A stretch of DNA of 57,788 bases from NCBI GenBank assembly GCA_944392485.1, contig CALXWO010000010.1, forward strand, positions 1 through 57,788, read 5' to 3'. Each line of letters begins with the position of its first letter. Position 1 is the first letter of the stretch. The translations under genes were made by a program, and so were the position numbers. Under the pieces are notes generated by a model. The model did no database searches. It worked only from the letters and a program-made list of their open reading frames with translations, and was not told the origin of the DNA. Of the stretch, positions 1-10,118 are shown piece after piece. This stretch comes from an uncultured Clostridia bacterium. GTDB lineage: Bacteria > Bacillota > Clostridia > TANB77 > CAG-508.

Positions 1-76
1 GGCGCCGAAGACAGCGCCCCCTACATCAAAAATCCAAATTTCAAAAACAAAATACAATCATACAAATTACAATTTA
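1..76. repeat. Truncated intergenic repeat (GC-rich hairpin module plus CAAATTACAATTT end)
   Basis: The window opens inside a repeat. A GGCGCC...GGCGCC-like GC-rich hairpin followed by CCCCTACATC, an AT-rich tail and the border CAAATTACAATTTA matches 35290-35363 almost base for base. The left end lies outside the window. Confidence 0.8.
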
Positions 77-139
77 TTGTTTCATTTTTTTAATTAATAG
101 AATATAATTAGTTTAGTTAAAAGTGAATAGTTAAAAGTA

Positions 140-163
140 CAAAATTTGCTTTTGCAAATTTTG
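140..163. repeat. CAAAATTTGC inverted repeat before asd
   Basis: CAAAATTTGC and GCAAATTTTG arms around a short loop lie just upstream of the asd ribosome site, preceded by AAGTGAATAGTTAAAAGTA. The same combination recurs near 37909-37950 and 44596-44645, so it is a dispersed module rather than a gene-specific operator. Confidence 0.5.
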
Positions 164-176
164 AAGGAGGGATTAG

Positions 177-1175
177 ATGAAAAAGTATAAACTTGCTTTA
201 GTTGGCGCAACTGGTTTAGTTGGAAGAACTGCCCGTACCGTTTTAGAAGAAAAGAATTTACCTATTTCTGAATATGTATTTTTCTCTTCGAGTAAATCTG
301 CTGGAACTAAATTAACCTTTATGGGTAAAGAATATACTGTACGTGAATTAAAAGAAGATTCTTTTGATGAAGGATTTGATTTTGCAATATTTTCAGCAGG
401 TGGTGAAACTTCTAAAAAATATTCTCCTATTGCATCTTCTAAAGGATGTATTGTTGTAGATAATAGTAGTGCTTTTAGAATGGATAAAGATGTTCCGTTA
501 GTAGTACCAGAGGTGAATCCAGATGATATAAAGTGGAACAAGGGAATTATTTCAAATCCTAATTGTTCAACAATTCAGGCTGTTGTTCCTCTAAAACCTT
601 TAGATGATAAATATAATATTAAAAGAATTGTTTATTCTACATACCAGGCTGTATCTGGTGCTGGAAAAGGCGGAGTTGATGATTTGGAAAATGGGCTTAA
701 AGGTATGCCACCTAAAAAATTCCCTCATCCTATTGTAAATAATTGCCTTCCTCATATAGATGTGTTTGAGGAAAATGGATATACTAAAGAGGAAACAAAA
801 ATGATTAACGAAACAAGAAAAATTCTCGGAAAGCCGGATTTAAGAGTCACTGCAACTACGGTTAGAGTTCCTGTACTTAATTCTCATAGCGAATCTATAA
901 ATGTTGAATTTGAAAATGATTTTGATTTAGATGAATTAAAAGAATTATTAAAAAACAGCTCTGGTATTATACTAGAAGATGATCCTAAAAATAATATATA
1001 TCCCCTCGCTCAAAATGCAAATGGGCATGATGAAGTTTATGTTGGAAGAATTAGAAGGGATTATAGTGTTCCGTTTGGAATTAATATGTGGGTTGTTGCA
1101 GACAATATTAGAAAAGGTGCTGCAACTAATGCAATTCAAATTGTAGAAAAATTAATTGAATATGATAAAATGTAA
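177..1175 (+). CDS. asd: Aspartate-semialdehyde dehydrogenase
   Basis: Makes L-aspartate 4-semialdehyde from aspartyl phosphate with NADPH, the branch point to lysine/diaminopimelate, threonine and methionine. The 332-residue product has the N-terminal nucleotide-binding motif GATGLVGRT (about residues 9-17), the catalytic cysteine in NPNCSTIQ (about 125-132) and the late RVPV...HSE segment carrying the catalytic histidine. Length is normal for the family. GAAGGAGGG sits six bases before the ATG and fixes the start. It is followed on the same strand by dapA and dapB, with about 160-170 bp between each pair. CGG occurs only out of frame. Family assignment is secure. Confidence 0.96.
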   Translation: MKKYKLALVGATGLVGRTARTVLEEKNLPISEYVFFSSSKSAGTKLTFMGKEYTVRELKEDSFDEGFDFAIFSAGGETSKKYSPIASSKGCIVVDNSSAFRMDKDVPLVVPEVNPDDIKWNKGIISNPNCSTIQAVVPLKPLDDKYNIKRIVYSTYQAVSGAGKGGVDDLENGLKGMPPKKFPHPIVNNCLPHIDVFEENGYTKEETKMINETRKILGKPDLRVTATTVRVPVLNSHSESINVEFENDFDLDELKELLKNSSGIILEDDPKNNIYPLAQNANGHDEVYVGRIRRDYSVPFGINMWVVADNIRKGAATNAIQIVEKLIEYDKM

Positions 1176-1260
1176 TAAATCTATTTCTTTTTCTTGATTT
1201 TAATAATATAATTAAAGAGTGAAAAATATAATTATGTTTTTCTTGTGTCTTTATTTTTTA

Positions 1261-1310
1261 GGGACATAGCTCTTCATTTAAAGAAGAGCTTTGAAGATAA
1301 GCTGTGTCCC
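1261..1310. repeat. Nested hairpin between asd and dapA
   Basis: GGGACATAGC pairs with GCTGTGTCCC around an inner CTCTTC/GAAGAG stem. No T tract follows, so it is not a typical terminator. It could be an RNA processing or regulatory hairpin, or a member of the GGGAC...GTCCC repeat class also seen at 13323, 19850 and 24670. Confidence 0.6.
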
Positions 1311-1335
1311 TATACATTAGAAGGTGAAATTTTAT

Positions 1336-2223
1336 ATGAAAGAAGTTGTTTTTAAGGGCTGTGGAACAGCTATAATTACACCATTTACCGAAGATGGTGT
1401 TAATTTTGAAGAATTCAAAAAATTAATTGAATTTCAAATTTCGGAAGGTGTAGATAGTATTATTGTTTGTGGTACTACTGGAGAATCATCAACTATGACT
1501 ACAGAAGAGAAAAAAGAAACTATTAAATTTGCAATTGATGTTGCAAATAAAAGAGTACCTATTATTGCTGGAACTGGTGGTAATTGTACAAAAAATGCAA
1601 TTGAAATGTCAAAATATGCAGAAAGTGTTGGCGCAGATGCCGTTTTATTAGTTACACCATATTACAATAAAACTACACAAGCAGGTTTAGTTGAGCATTA
1701 TAAAGCAATTGCAAATTCAATTACTATACCAGTTATTTTATATAATGTGCCTAGTAGAACAGGCTTAAACATTACACCTGCAACTTGTTTGGAGCTTTCT
1801 AAAATTAAAAATATAGTTGCAATAAAAGAAGCAAGCGGAAATATTTCGCAAGTTGCAGAAATTGCGAATTTGTGCAAGGATAATCTTGCAATTTATTCTG
1901 GAAATGATGACCAAGTATTACCTATTTTATCTCTTGGAGGTTTGGGAGTTATTTCAGTTTTATCAAATATAATTCCTAAAGATGTTCATAATATGGTAGA
2001 AAATTTCTTTACCGGAAATATTAAAGAAGCAACTAGATTACAATTAGATACGTTAAAATTAACTTCTGCTCTATTTTCTGAAGTTAATCCAATACCAATT
2101 AAAGCTGCATGCAATGAAATGGGATTTAATGTAGGAATTCCACGTTTGCCTTTAGTTGAAATGAGCAATTCTGGTAAAGAACGTTTGAGAAAAGAAATGA
2201 AGGATTATGGGTTGATAAATTAA
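1336..2223 (+). CDS. dapA: 4-hydroxy-tetrahydrodipicolinate synthase
   Basis: Condenses pyruvate with aspartate semialdehyde, the first committed step to lysine and meso-diaminopimelate. The 295-residue TIM-barrel protein shows GTTGESSTM (phosphate/substrate loop), the tyrosine motif YNVPSRTG and the Schiff-base lysine in VAIKEASGN. I place the start at ATG 1336 rather than the upstream GTG at 1324, because AGAAGGTG lies at an ideal distance from the ATG and overlaps the GTG. It sits between asd and dapB. All CGG triplets are out of frame (TCG-G, AGC-GGA, ACC-GGA). Confidence 0.96.
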   Translation: MKEVVFKGCGTAIITPFTEDGVNFEEFKKLIEFQISEGVDSIIVCGTTGESSTMTTEEKKETIKFAIDVANKRVPIIAGTGGNCTKNAIEMSKYAESVGADAVLLVTPYYNKTTQAGLVEHYKAIANSITIPVILYNVPSRTGLNITPATCLELSKIKNIVAIKEASGNISQVAEIANLCKDNLAIYSGNDDQVLPILSLGGLGVISVLSNIIPKDVHNMVENFFTGNIKEATRLQLDTLKLTSALFSEVNPIPIKAACNEMGFNVGIPRLPLVEMSNSGKERLRKEMKDYGLIN

Positions 2224-2227
2224 AATG

Positions 2228-2357
2228 GAGTTTGTTTTTGTGATCTGTGAGGTGCGAAGTGTGAGGTGTGCTTTTTAGGGCTATGCATTGTTAGGCTTAC
2301 CCTGATTTCACACTTCCCACATCCCACTTCTCACTTCTCATTCAAATTCCAATTTAA
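2228..2357. repeat. Dispersed palindromic repeat, GTGAGG/CACTTC family
   Basis: A purine-rich arm (GAGGTGCGAAGTGTGAGG), a TTTTTAGGGCTA core and a pyrimidine-rich arm (CACTTCCCACATCCCACTT) end in CAAATTCCAATTTA. It lies directly after dapA and matches copies at 4470, 10325, 14651, 30285, 42839 and 57720. Confidence 0.8.
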
Positions 2358-2395
2358 TTATCATTTTTAAAATAAATTAAAAGAGGTGCATATAA

Positions 2396-3142
2396 ATGAT
2401 AAATGTATTAATAAATGGAATAAATGGTAGAATGGGACAAGAAGTATTAAACCAAGTAAATAATTCAGAAAATTTTAAAGTGTGCTGTGGAGTAGATAAA
2501 TTTAATAATAAAGAATATAGTTTTCCTGTATACGATAATGTTACTTCCATAAAAGAAATACCTGATGTTATAATAGATTTTTCCGTTCCTGAAGCTAGTA
2601 TAAATATTTTAGAATTTGCAAAATCAAATAATGTTCCAATTGTAATTGCGACTACTGGTTTTAGTGATGAACAATTAAATGTTATAAAAGAAGCCTCTAA
2701 AATTATTCCAGTTTTTCGCTCTGGAAATATGTCTTACGAAATAAATGTAATGGCTGATGTTGTAGCAAAGCTTGCAAAACAATTAAATAATTCTGATATT
2801 GAAATTATTGAAACACACCATAGAAATAAATTAGATGCTCCTAGCGGAACTGCGTTAATACTTGCCGATAGCATAAATGATGCTTTAGATAACAAAATGG
2901 AATATCAGTATGATAGGCATAAGTCAAGGCAAAAGAGACCTGATAATGAAATAGGCATACATTCTATTAGAGGTGGTACAGAAGTTGGAAAACATACTGT
3001 TATGTTTTTAGGCGAAAACGAAACCATAGAAATTACTCATACAGCTACATCTAGAAGCATTTTTGCAAAAGGTTCATTAAAAGCAGCTCAGTTTTTAGTT
3101 AAACAAAAAAATGGAATGTATAATATGAAAGATTTGATTTAA
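2396..3142 (+). CDS. dapB: 4-hydroxy-tetrahydrodipicolinate reductase
   Basis: Reduces the DapA product to tetrahydrodipicolinate with NAD(P)H. The 248-residue product has the Rossmann motif NGINGRMGQ (about residues 7-15), the family signature ETHHRNKLDAPSGTA (about 140-154) with its catalytic His-His and Lys, and the C-terminal IRGGTEVGKHTV segment. GAGGTG before ATG 2396 sets the start. Tetrahydrodipicolinate would be passed to DapL, encoded at 13402-14628. There is no in-frame CGG. Confidence 0.96.
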   Translation: MINVLINGINGRMGQEVLNQVNNSENFKVCCGVDKFNNKEYSFPVYDNVTSIKEIPDVIIDFSVPEASINILEFAKSNNVPIVIATTGFSDEQLNVIKEASKIIPVFRSGNMSYEINVMADVVAKLAKQLNNSDIEIIETHHRNKLDAPSGTALILADSINDALDNKMEYQYDRHKSRQKRPDNEIGIHSIRGGTEVGKHTVMFLGENETIEITHTATSRSIFAKGSLKAAQFLVKQKNGMYNMKDLI

Positions 3143-3144
3143 AT

Positions 3145-3392
3145 GAATTGAAATTTATTGTTGTGAGCTGAGAGGTGCGAAGTGTGAGGTTGGATATGGT
3201 GATATACAAATTGAGTGAATTCAGGACAGTCCCCAGAATTCCTCCTCACATAAATGAATTGTAATTTGAATGAGAAGTGAGAAGTGGGATGTGGGAAGTG
3301 TGAAATTAGGGTAAGCCTAACAAAGTCTAGCCATAAAAAGCACACCTCACACTTCACACCTCACACATCACAAAAACAAATTACAATTTATC
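3145..3392. repeat. Compound dispersed repeat between dapB and the DUF4363 gene
   Basis: Two modules lie back to back. The first starts GTGAGCTGAGAGGTGCGAAG and is interrupted by a GAATTCAGGACAGTCCCC segment also seen near 19900. The second is a full GAGAAGTGAGAAGTGGG...CACACCTCACACTTC copy bounded by AATTGTAATTTG and CAAATTACAATTTA. It looks like one element inserted in, or recombined with, another. A 72-residue open frame here is only a translation of the repeat. Confidence 0.8.
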
Positions 3393-3395
3393 TTT

Positions 3396-3782
3396 CTAAA
3401 ATATATTTTTCAAACTGGTTTTTTCTTTTTCCTTAATGTGCTTTAGCAAAAAAATTGATGTATCTAAATCTTCCATACTTTCATCTATGCTACCTGTTTT
3501 TATTTTAGATTTCATTCTTATTAGTGAAGTTTCTATTAAATCTATTTCATCATGTAAAACTATTATTGACCATTTTTTGTTTATATCTTCCCATTCTCCA
3601 TAGATTTCATCTGACTTATTTTTCATATCGTCTTCTGTAATATTTCTATCTTCTATTCCAGTTTTTAAGCTTTCTAACTTGCTTACTAAGTTATCGCTGC
3701 TATTGTTTAAAAAATTTTGGGTATAATAAGCTCCTCCAAAAATGATTATTAATATTATAATAATTATTATTGTTTCTCTCAT
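3396..3782 (-). CDS. DUF4363 family membrane-anchored protein
   Basis: About 128 residues with one N-terminal membrane segment (IIIIIILIIIFGGAYY) and a charged helical extracytoplasmic part, as in DUF4363. I chose the start at 3782. It forms an ATGA overlap with the stop of the upstream DUF421 gene, and AGAGGGG precedes it; the upstream in-frame start at 3806 lies deep in that gene. DUF421 and DUF4363 genes are often paired in Firmicutes, so a joint envelope role is likely, but its biochemical function is unknown to me. Confidence 0.75.
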   Translation of the reverse strand: MRETIIIIIILIIIFGGAYYTQNFLNNSSDNLVSKLESLKTGIEDRNITEDDMKNKSDEIYGEWEDINKKWSIIVLHDEIDLIETSLIRMKSKIKTGSIDESMEDLDTSIFLLKHIKEKEKTSLKNIF

Positions 3783-4457
3783 TTTTTCCCCTCTTTTTCT
3801 TGGCAAAATATTTGCCCTTTTCCATCAAAAGTTACTACTAATGCTTCCTCTGGTTTAATTTTAAATTTTTCTACTTGTTTTACTAACCAATTATAATCTC
3901 TTCCTATTGCTTTTAAATTTTCGTTCATTACCTTTCCATCTATAACTAAATCATATGGTATTCCCTCATATTCTGGAAGTATTCCAAAATCTTCTGGAAT
4001 AGTATTTCTTTTTTCTGGCTTTTGAATTACTGTTAATTGTCCACTCGTTTCTAAAATTGCATATTCTACATCTCCTATATTAAATACATTGTTTTGTCTT
4101 AATCTTTCTTGAAGTTCATTTATAGTAAATTTTTCTTTTTTCATCACTTTTTCGTCTATTTTCCCTCTATATATTAAAATAGCTGGCATTCCACAAATTA
4201 TTTGCCTTCCCTTTATGCTTTTTAAATTTATTATTGATATTATTAATTGAATTAATAGCAATGCAAGTATTGGTATTATCCCGTTTGTTATTGGAATTCC
4301 TGTATCGCTCATTGGAACTGAGGCTAAGTCCGCTATCATAATTGCAACTACAAGTTCAAATGGTTGCATTTGCCCGAATTTCTCTTTTTCCCATTAACCT
4401 CATTGTGATTAGCACTAATATGTATAAAATTAAAACTCTAATAAAAATGTTTATCAT
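3779..4457 (-). CDS. DUF421 (YetF-like) membrane protein, needs +1 shift at CGG
   Basis: The full family protein is recovered only by changing frame. Residues 1-27 (MINIFIRV... membrane helix ending MGKREI) end at an in-frame CGG at 4374-4376. Skipping its C gives GQMQPFELVVAI, which is the expected YetF-type continuation (MGKREIGQMQPFEL). Without the shift translation stops after six more codons. The recovered product is about 225 residues: transmembrane segments up to about residue 90, then a soluble DUF421 domain containing GILPEYEGIP. Start 4457 has AGGGGAGAAT upstream. It overlaps the DUF4363 gene by ATGA, as expected for an intact operon. This is one of 13 identical sites in the window. 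Confidence 0.85.
4374..4376 (-). other. CGG +1 recoding site (DUF421, Gly28)
   Basis: Gene strand reads ATT CGG G; skipping the C gives ATT GGG and the conserved Gly of MGKREIGQ. Zero frame ends at TGA six codons later. Confidence 0.8.
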
Positions 4458-4470
4458 TCTATTCTCCCCT

Positions 4471-4608
4471 ATAAATTGTAATTTGTTGTTGTGATGTGAG
4501 AGGTGTGAAGTGTGAGGTGTGCTTTTTAGAGCTAGGCTACGTAAGGCTTGCCCTAATTTCACACTTCCCACATCCCACTTCTCACTTCTCATTCAAATTA
4601 CAATTTGT
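4471..4608. repeat. Dispersed palindromic repeat
   Basis: A complete copy bounded by ATAAATTGTAATTTG and CAAATTACAATTTG, with core TTTTTAGAGCTAGGCTACGT. It lies between the divergent DUF421 and holin-like genes, so it also sits in a promoter-containing gap. Confidence 0.8.
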
Positions 4609-4752
4609 ATGAATATTTTTTGCAATTTTTACAAAAAATATTCTCAATTTTATTTTTTGAATATTTATTTTTTAAATGTTAATAATATAAATGAACGCTT
4701 AAAAACCAAAGCAAAATTAAATATATATATTTAAGTTAGGAGGTTTTTTAAA

Positions 4753-5136
4753 ATGGCAGATGACAATCATCAAGTAAATACCCAAACTACAAATGGAACA
4801 AGTACTGTTTGGCAAATTGTAGGAAGGTTAGTTGCAGCAGCTGTTATTCTTGCAATTACAGCATTCTTTACACCTGGTTTTCAAATAAACAATATTTGGT
4901 CATTAGGTTTAGCTGCTGTTGTTCTTACAGCTTTAGATTATCTTATTGTTAAATTTACTGGTCTTCATGCTAGCCCATTTGGTAAAGGATTTGTAGGTTT
5001 CATTTTATCTGTTGTTGTGCTTTATGTAACACAATATTTTGTTGCAGGATATTCTATTTCTTGGATGGCAGCAATTATAGGTGCATTAATTTATGGTATT
5101 ATTGATTATTTTATACCTGGCGAACAACAAATGTAA
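4753..5136 (+). CDS. Small four-helix membrane protein, phage-holin superfamily IV (YvlD-like)
   Basis: 127 residues with a polar N-terminal 20 residues and four hydrophobic helices (about 22-42, 49-68, 78-97, 100-120). The pattern matches the YvlD/'4 TMS phage holin, superfamily IV' group, which is widespread in bacterial chromosomes and not proof of a prophage. AGGAGG lies ten bases before the ATG. A strong hairpin terminator follows at 5138-5172. Function is not known with confidence; envelope stress roles are proposed for relatives. Confidence 0.75.
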   Translation: MADDNHQVNTQTTNGTSTVWQIVGRLVAAAVILAITAFFTPGFQINNIWSLGLAAVVLTALDYLIVKFTGLHASPFGKGFVGFILSVVVLYVTQYFVAGYSISWMAAIIGALIYGIIDYFIPGEQQM

Positions 5137-5137
5137 C

Positions 5138-5172
5138 AAAAAAGCAGACTGCTAATAGTCTGCTTTTTATTT
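5138..5172. terminator. Bidirectional terminator
   Basis: AAAAAAGCAGACT and AGTCTGCTTTTT arms around GCTAAT give a stem with A and T tracts on either side. It separates the plus-strand holin-like gene from the convergent WG-repeat gene. Confidence 0.8.
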
Positions 5173-5183
5173 TGTTATATTTG

Positions 5184-6389
5184 TTAATTAATATCAACAC
5201 GTGAAGTGTTTAAATATTCAATATATCTATTTAAATCTACTTCTGTTTGTTGTAATTCTATATAATATACTTTGCTTCCATTGTTTTCTGTTTTAGAATA
5301 AATTTTATCTAAAACACAATCTGAAACTACAGTACCATCAGATAAGTTAACTATTCCATATTTTCCACCGTTACTAACTACAATTCCACTTTCATTGTCG
5401 CTATTAATATTTTCTATTATCATAGTAGAATTAATTCCTGTTTCTGTACTTTCATATCCTAATTTATCATATTGAATATTTACTACAGTTTTTCCCTCTT
5501 CATCAATTACTCCATATTTGTTGTTTTGTTTTACTTTATAAAGTAATGGATAATAATTAATTATTTCAATTTCGTCATAGTTTAAATCTATTACTGCAGC
5601 TCCATTACTTGTTATAACCCCATATCTGTTTCCATCTGATACAATAAATAATTGGTAAGCTTCAACATAATCCATACTAGAATATTTATTACTAATTATT
5701 GTTGAATAATTTGCATCTATTACTCCCCATCTATTATTTGCTGTTGAAACAACTATCATATTATATGCTATTGCTTTTTTATTATTTGGTTCTTCGCTAA
5801 CTGCTGTATATTGGGTATTTGCTGGTATAGATGTTATATAATCAGTAGTAAGTTGTTCTACTGTACTTATTGCTATTTTATTTTCTTGCTCTACATAACT
5901 ACATACAACATTTAGTCCTACATTTAAATCTTCTAGTGCAATATAAAGTATATTATTTGATTGAATTATATTATTTTTTAATTCATATTTTTCGTATTCT
6001 ATATTAGAATCTGTTTTTGTTTTATAAATAATATTGCTATTTGCTTCAAATTGTATTATTTGGTTTTCTTTTTCTAGGTAACATTTTGTATTATCTTCTA
6101 CATATTCTAGATATCCACCCCTTAAATATTGATATCCAGTTTGATTTGCAATTTTTTCTATTGCTATATAGTTTATTCCGTTTTGATCAGTTATTATTAT
6201 TGAATTATCTACTGTAATTGCATTATTATTTATTGTTAAAGATAGTGGTTTACTAATATTTCCACTCATTGCATACATTATAACTAAAAGCAATACAAGT
6301 AAAATAATACAGGCAATTAACAACATTAAAACTATTTTTTTGCCTTTTTGCTCTTTACTTTCTTGAACTTCTTGGTCTAATAAACTCAT
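5184..6389 (-). CDS. Membrane-anchored WG-repeat protein
   Basis: 401 residues. A charged cytoplasmic start (to about residue 18) precedes one membrane helix (about 19-42). A region resembling copper-amine-oxidase-type stalk domains follows (VDNSIIITDQNGINYIAIEKIA). Then come degenerate WG repeats: NRWGVIDANY, NRYGVITSNG, NKYGVIDEEG and GKYGIVNLSDG at roughly 40-residue spacing. WG repeats form beta-propeller-like or solenoid surfaces for binding; no catalytic motif is visible. It is 11 bp downstream of tgt and may be its distal operon partner, with no obvious functional link. Confidence 0.7.
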   Translation of the reverse strand: MSLLDQEVQESKEQKGKKIVLMLLIACIILLVLLLVIMYAMSGNISKPLSLTINNNAITVDNSIIITDQNGINYIAIEKIANQTGYQYLRGGYLEYVEDNTKCYLEKENQIIQFEANSNIIYKTKTDSNIEYEKYELKNNIIQSNNILYIALEDLNVGLNVVCSYVEQENKIAISTVEQLTTDYITSIPANTQYTAVSEEPNNKKAIAYNMIVVSTANNRWGVIDANYSTIISNKYSSMDYVEAYQLFIVSDGNRYGVITSNGAAVIDLNYDEIEIINYYPLLYKVKQNNKYGVIDEEGKTVVNIQYDKLGYESTETGINSTMIIENINSDNESGIVVSNGGKYGIVNLSDGTVVSDCVLDKIYSKTENNGSKVYYIELQQTEVDLNRYIEYLNTSRVDIN

Positions 6390-6400
6390 ATTTTCCCCCT

Positions 6401-7558
<1,158 letters not shown>

Positions 7559-7625
7559 TTACCCCTACATTTTTCTCTACAATTTTTAAATTTTCCCTAA
7601 AAGTTTCTAAACAAATCAAAAACGG

Positions 7626-8649
7626 TTAAACGATTAGCATTGCATCTCCAAAAGAAAAGAACCTATATTTTTCTTTTACCGCTTCTTCGTATGCCTTCAT
7701 TATAAAATCCTTACCTGCAAGTGCAGATACTAGCATTAAAAGTGTTGACTGTGGCAAATGGAAATTTGTTATTAACCCATCCATACATTTAAATTTATAT
7801 CCCGGATAAATAAATATGCTTGTGTCTTCTTCTGTTTGTTTTACAAACCCGTTTTCGTCTGCAATGCTTTCTAATACTCTACATGAGGTTGTTCCAACTG
7901 CAATTACTCTTTTTCCTTCTCTTTTTGCTTTATTTATTTTTTCTACATCTTCTTGCTTTATATAAAAATGTTCTGTATGCATTTTATGTGCTTCTACTGT
8001 TTCTTCTTTTACAGGCCTAAATGTTCCTATTCCAACATGAAGTGTTACATTTGCAATTATAATTCCTTTTTCTTCTAGTTTTTGTAAAAGCTCGTCTGTA
8101 AAATGAAGTCCTGCTGTTGGTGCAGCAGCAGAGCCATCATATTTTGCATAAACAGTTTGATATCTATCTTTTTCTTTTAATTCTTCGTGAATATATGGTG
8201 GAAGTGGCATAAGCCCAATTCTATCTAATATTTCATTAAAAATACCTTCATATTCAAATTTTACCTTTCTTGTTCCGGCCTGGCATTATTTCTAAGATTT
8301 CGGCTTTTAAAATTCCATCTCCAAATATTACTTTTGTTCCTACATGAAGTTTATTTCCTGGTCTTACTATTGACTCCCATATATCTCCTTCTATGTTATT
8401 TAGTAATAAAAATTCAACATTTGCACCAGTTTCTTTTTTTCCATAAATTCTTGCTGGTATTACTTTTGTATTGTTTCTAACTAACACATCTCCTGGGTTT
8501 AAATAGTTTATAATATCTTTAAAAATCTTATGTTCTATTGTTTGATTTTTTCTATTTAAAACCATAAGTCTTGATTCATCTCTTTTTGCAATTGGTGTTT
8601 GTGCTATTAGTTCTTCTGGTAAATCATAATTAAAATCTGATACTTTCAT
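7626..8649 (-). CDS. queA: S-adenosylmethionine:tRNA ribosyltransferase-isomerase, needs +1 shift at CGG
   Basis: Transfers and isomerises the ribosyl group of SAM to form epoxyqueuosine on tRNA. The N-terminal 124 residues ([28 protein letters not shown], the beta-barrel domain) end at CGG 8275-8277. Skipping its C joins them to [13 protein letters not shown] and then [29 protein letters not shown] and [14 protein letters not shown], all classic QueA segments in order. The reconstructed protein is about 340 residues, the family length. Unshifted reading stops eight codons later. The adjacent tgt gene argues that queuosine synthesis is functional. Start 8649 is supported by AGAAAGGAAT. Confidence 0.88.
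8275..8277 (-). other. CGG +1 recoding site (queA, Gly125)
   Basis: GGC CGG A on the gene strand; skipping the C gives GGC GGA and continues as [11 protein letters not shown]. Zero frame stops eight codons on. Confidence 0.85.
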
Positions 8650-8670
8650 TTTTATTCCTTTCTATATTTA

Positions 8671-8783
8671 GAAGTGGGAAGTGGGATATGAGAAGTGAGA
8701 AATTAGGGCAAAGTCTACGAAGTATAGCCCTGAAATCACACCTCTCACCTCACACACCTCACATCAAAATCACAATTCAATTT
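8671..8783. repeat. Dispersed palindromic repeat
   Basis: A divergent copy: GAAGTGGGAAGTGGGATATG arm, AATTAGGG...AGCCCTGAA core, CACACCTCTCACCTCACAC arm. Its border CAATTCAATTT overlaps the stop codon of the following minus-strand gene at 8777. Confidence 0.75.
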
Positions 8784-10115
8784 ACTCCAAACATACTAAA
8801 TATTGCACTGAATAAATTCCTTATTTCTTCTATTATATTTTTTGGTTCGTTATTAAACTCTAGTTCTATACTGTAGTTAAAGTCACTCTCTGCTGGTGGT
8901 GTTAATGTATATACCACTTCATCTAGTCCTACTAATTTTCCGTCGCTGTTTTTTATATTACATCTCATATAGTCTTTATACCAATTTTTAAGGCCTATTA
9001 ATCTTTCTTCTTTATAACCGTATTTCTCATAATCATGAAGTGCTGGTATATTATAATCTCTTTCTTTTAATATTCTTTCTAATGAATGTAAATACTCATG
9101 TATAAATACTTCTTCTGGGAATGTATTTATATTTGAACTATATGTGTATAAATAGCTTGAGTTGTCATTTGGAAGTCGTATATCTGAGTATCCAATTCCA
9201 TGTAAATCCATTCCTCCGTAATCCTATCCAATCATATACAGGAAGTTCAATATTTTTATTTGCATCTCCTAGTTTTGTTGCAACAAATATATAATCATAT
9301 TCTTCTGCAGAAAGATATTCTTCTATTAATGGTTCTATATCTAGCGGATCTAAATAATATCCATACTCTTCTGAATATGTAATTGATGTAGCAGGTTTAT
9401 CAATTTCAAATATATCATAAGTTACTGTCATTTTGTTATTAGATAATTCATTAGCTGCATTTTTAAATCTTTCCATATTGCTTTTTACTGCTTCAATATT
9501 ATTTAAATTCATTGATATTTCTAGATCAGTATTATCTATATTTAAATCTAAATTTTTTATTATAAAGCACGCAACATTCCAATTACTGTTATTGTCTTTT
9601 GTTCCTTGTTCTAGTTTAAAATCAGAAAACCACGCAGTTCCTTTACAATTTGCTTCATTGCCCCCTAATCTAAATCCTATATCTACAGAATCTCTGTTTT
9701 TAGAATCAAAAATCAATTCTAGTTTTTGCCAATCATTTGTACCAGTAATACTTTTAGAACATTCTGTAGTATTTACTAAAGATATTTGTGCTCCTGCTCC
9801 ATTTTTATTGTTTTCTACTTCTACATTTTCTGTTTTTACCATGCAACTAAGCTTATATGGTGTGTTAGGTTTTACTTTTATAGTTTTATAAAAAATTGCA
9901 TCATTATATTCTTTTGATTGCATTTTATAGCTATAATCATATGAATATTTTACATTATTATCTCTTGTAAAACTTGTGTTTCCTAAATTATATTGTGCTT
10001 TTATAAATTCGTTATAATTATAAATTTTAAATACCCTAAACAATCCATAAAATATAATTAATATAACTATAATATAAATTATAGTTGCAATTTTTGAACC
10101 TAAAGTTTTTTTCAA
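8777..10115 (-). CDS. Membrane-anchored protein with carbohydrate-binding-like and HExxH metallopeptidase-like regions, needs +1 shift
   Basis: About 445 residues after recoding. One N-terminal membrane helix (about 9-28) is followed by a beta-rich region resembling carbohydrate-binding modules (YKLSCMVKTENVEV, WQKLELIFDS, AWFSDFKLEQG; about 80-175). A linker follows, then at residue 300 an in-frame CGG (9216-9218). Skipping its C joins DWIGL to GGMDLHGIGYSDIRL and exposes HEYLH (about 339-343), an HExxH zinc-binding motif, followed by a conserved-looking acidic tail. Unshifted translation would lose this putative active site. The start is TTG at 10115, eight bases after CGGAGG. The metallopeptidase role is inferred from HExxH only; a third zinc ligand is not assigned. 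Confidence 0.65.
9216..9218 (-). other. CGG +1 recoding site (HExxH protein, Gly300)
   Basis: TTA CGG A on the gene strand; skipping the C gives TTA GGA GGA ATG GAT and reads DWIGL-GGMDLHG into the HEYLH domain. Confidence 0.75.
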
Positions 10116-10118
10116 TGT

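Noticed and set aside
3139..3357. 72-residue minus-strand open frame
   Set aside because: Entirely within the dispersed repeat between dapB and the DUF4363 gene.
4753..5136. Prophage remnant because of a holin-like gene
   Set aside because: The superfamily IV 'holin' is a common chromosomal membrane family and no other phage genes are adjacent.
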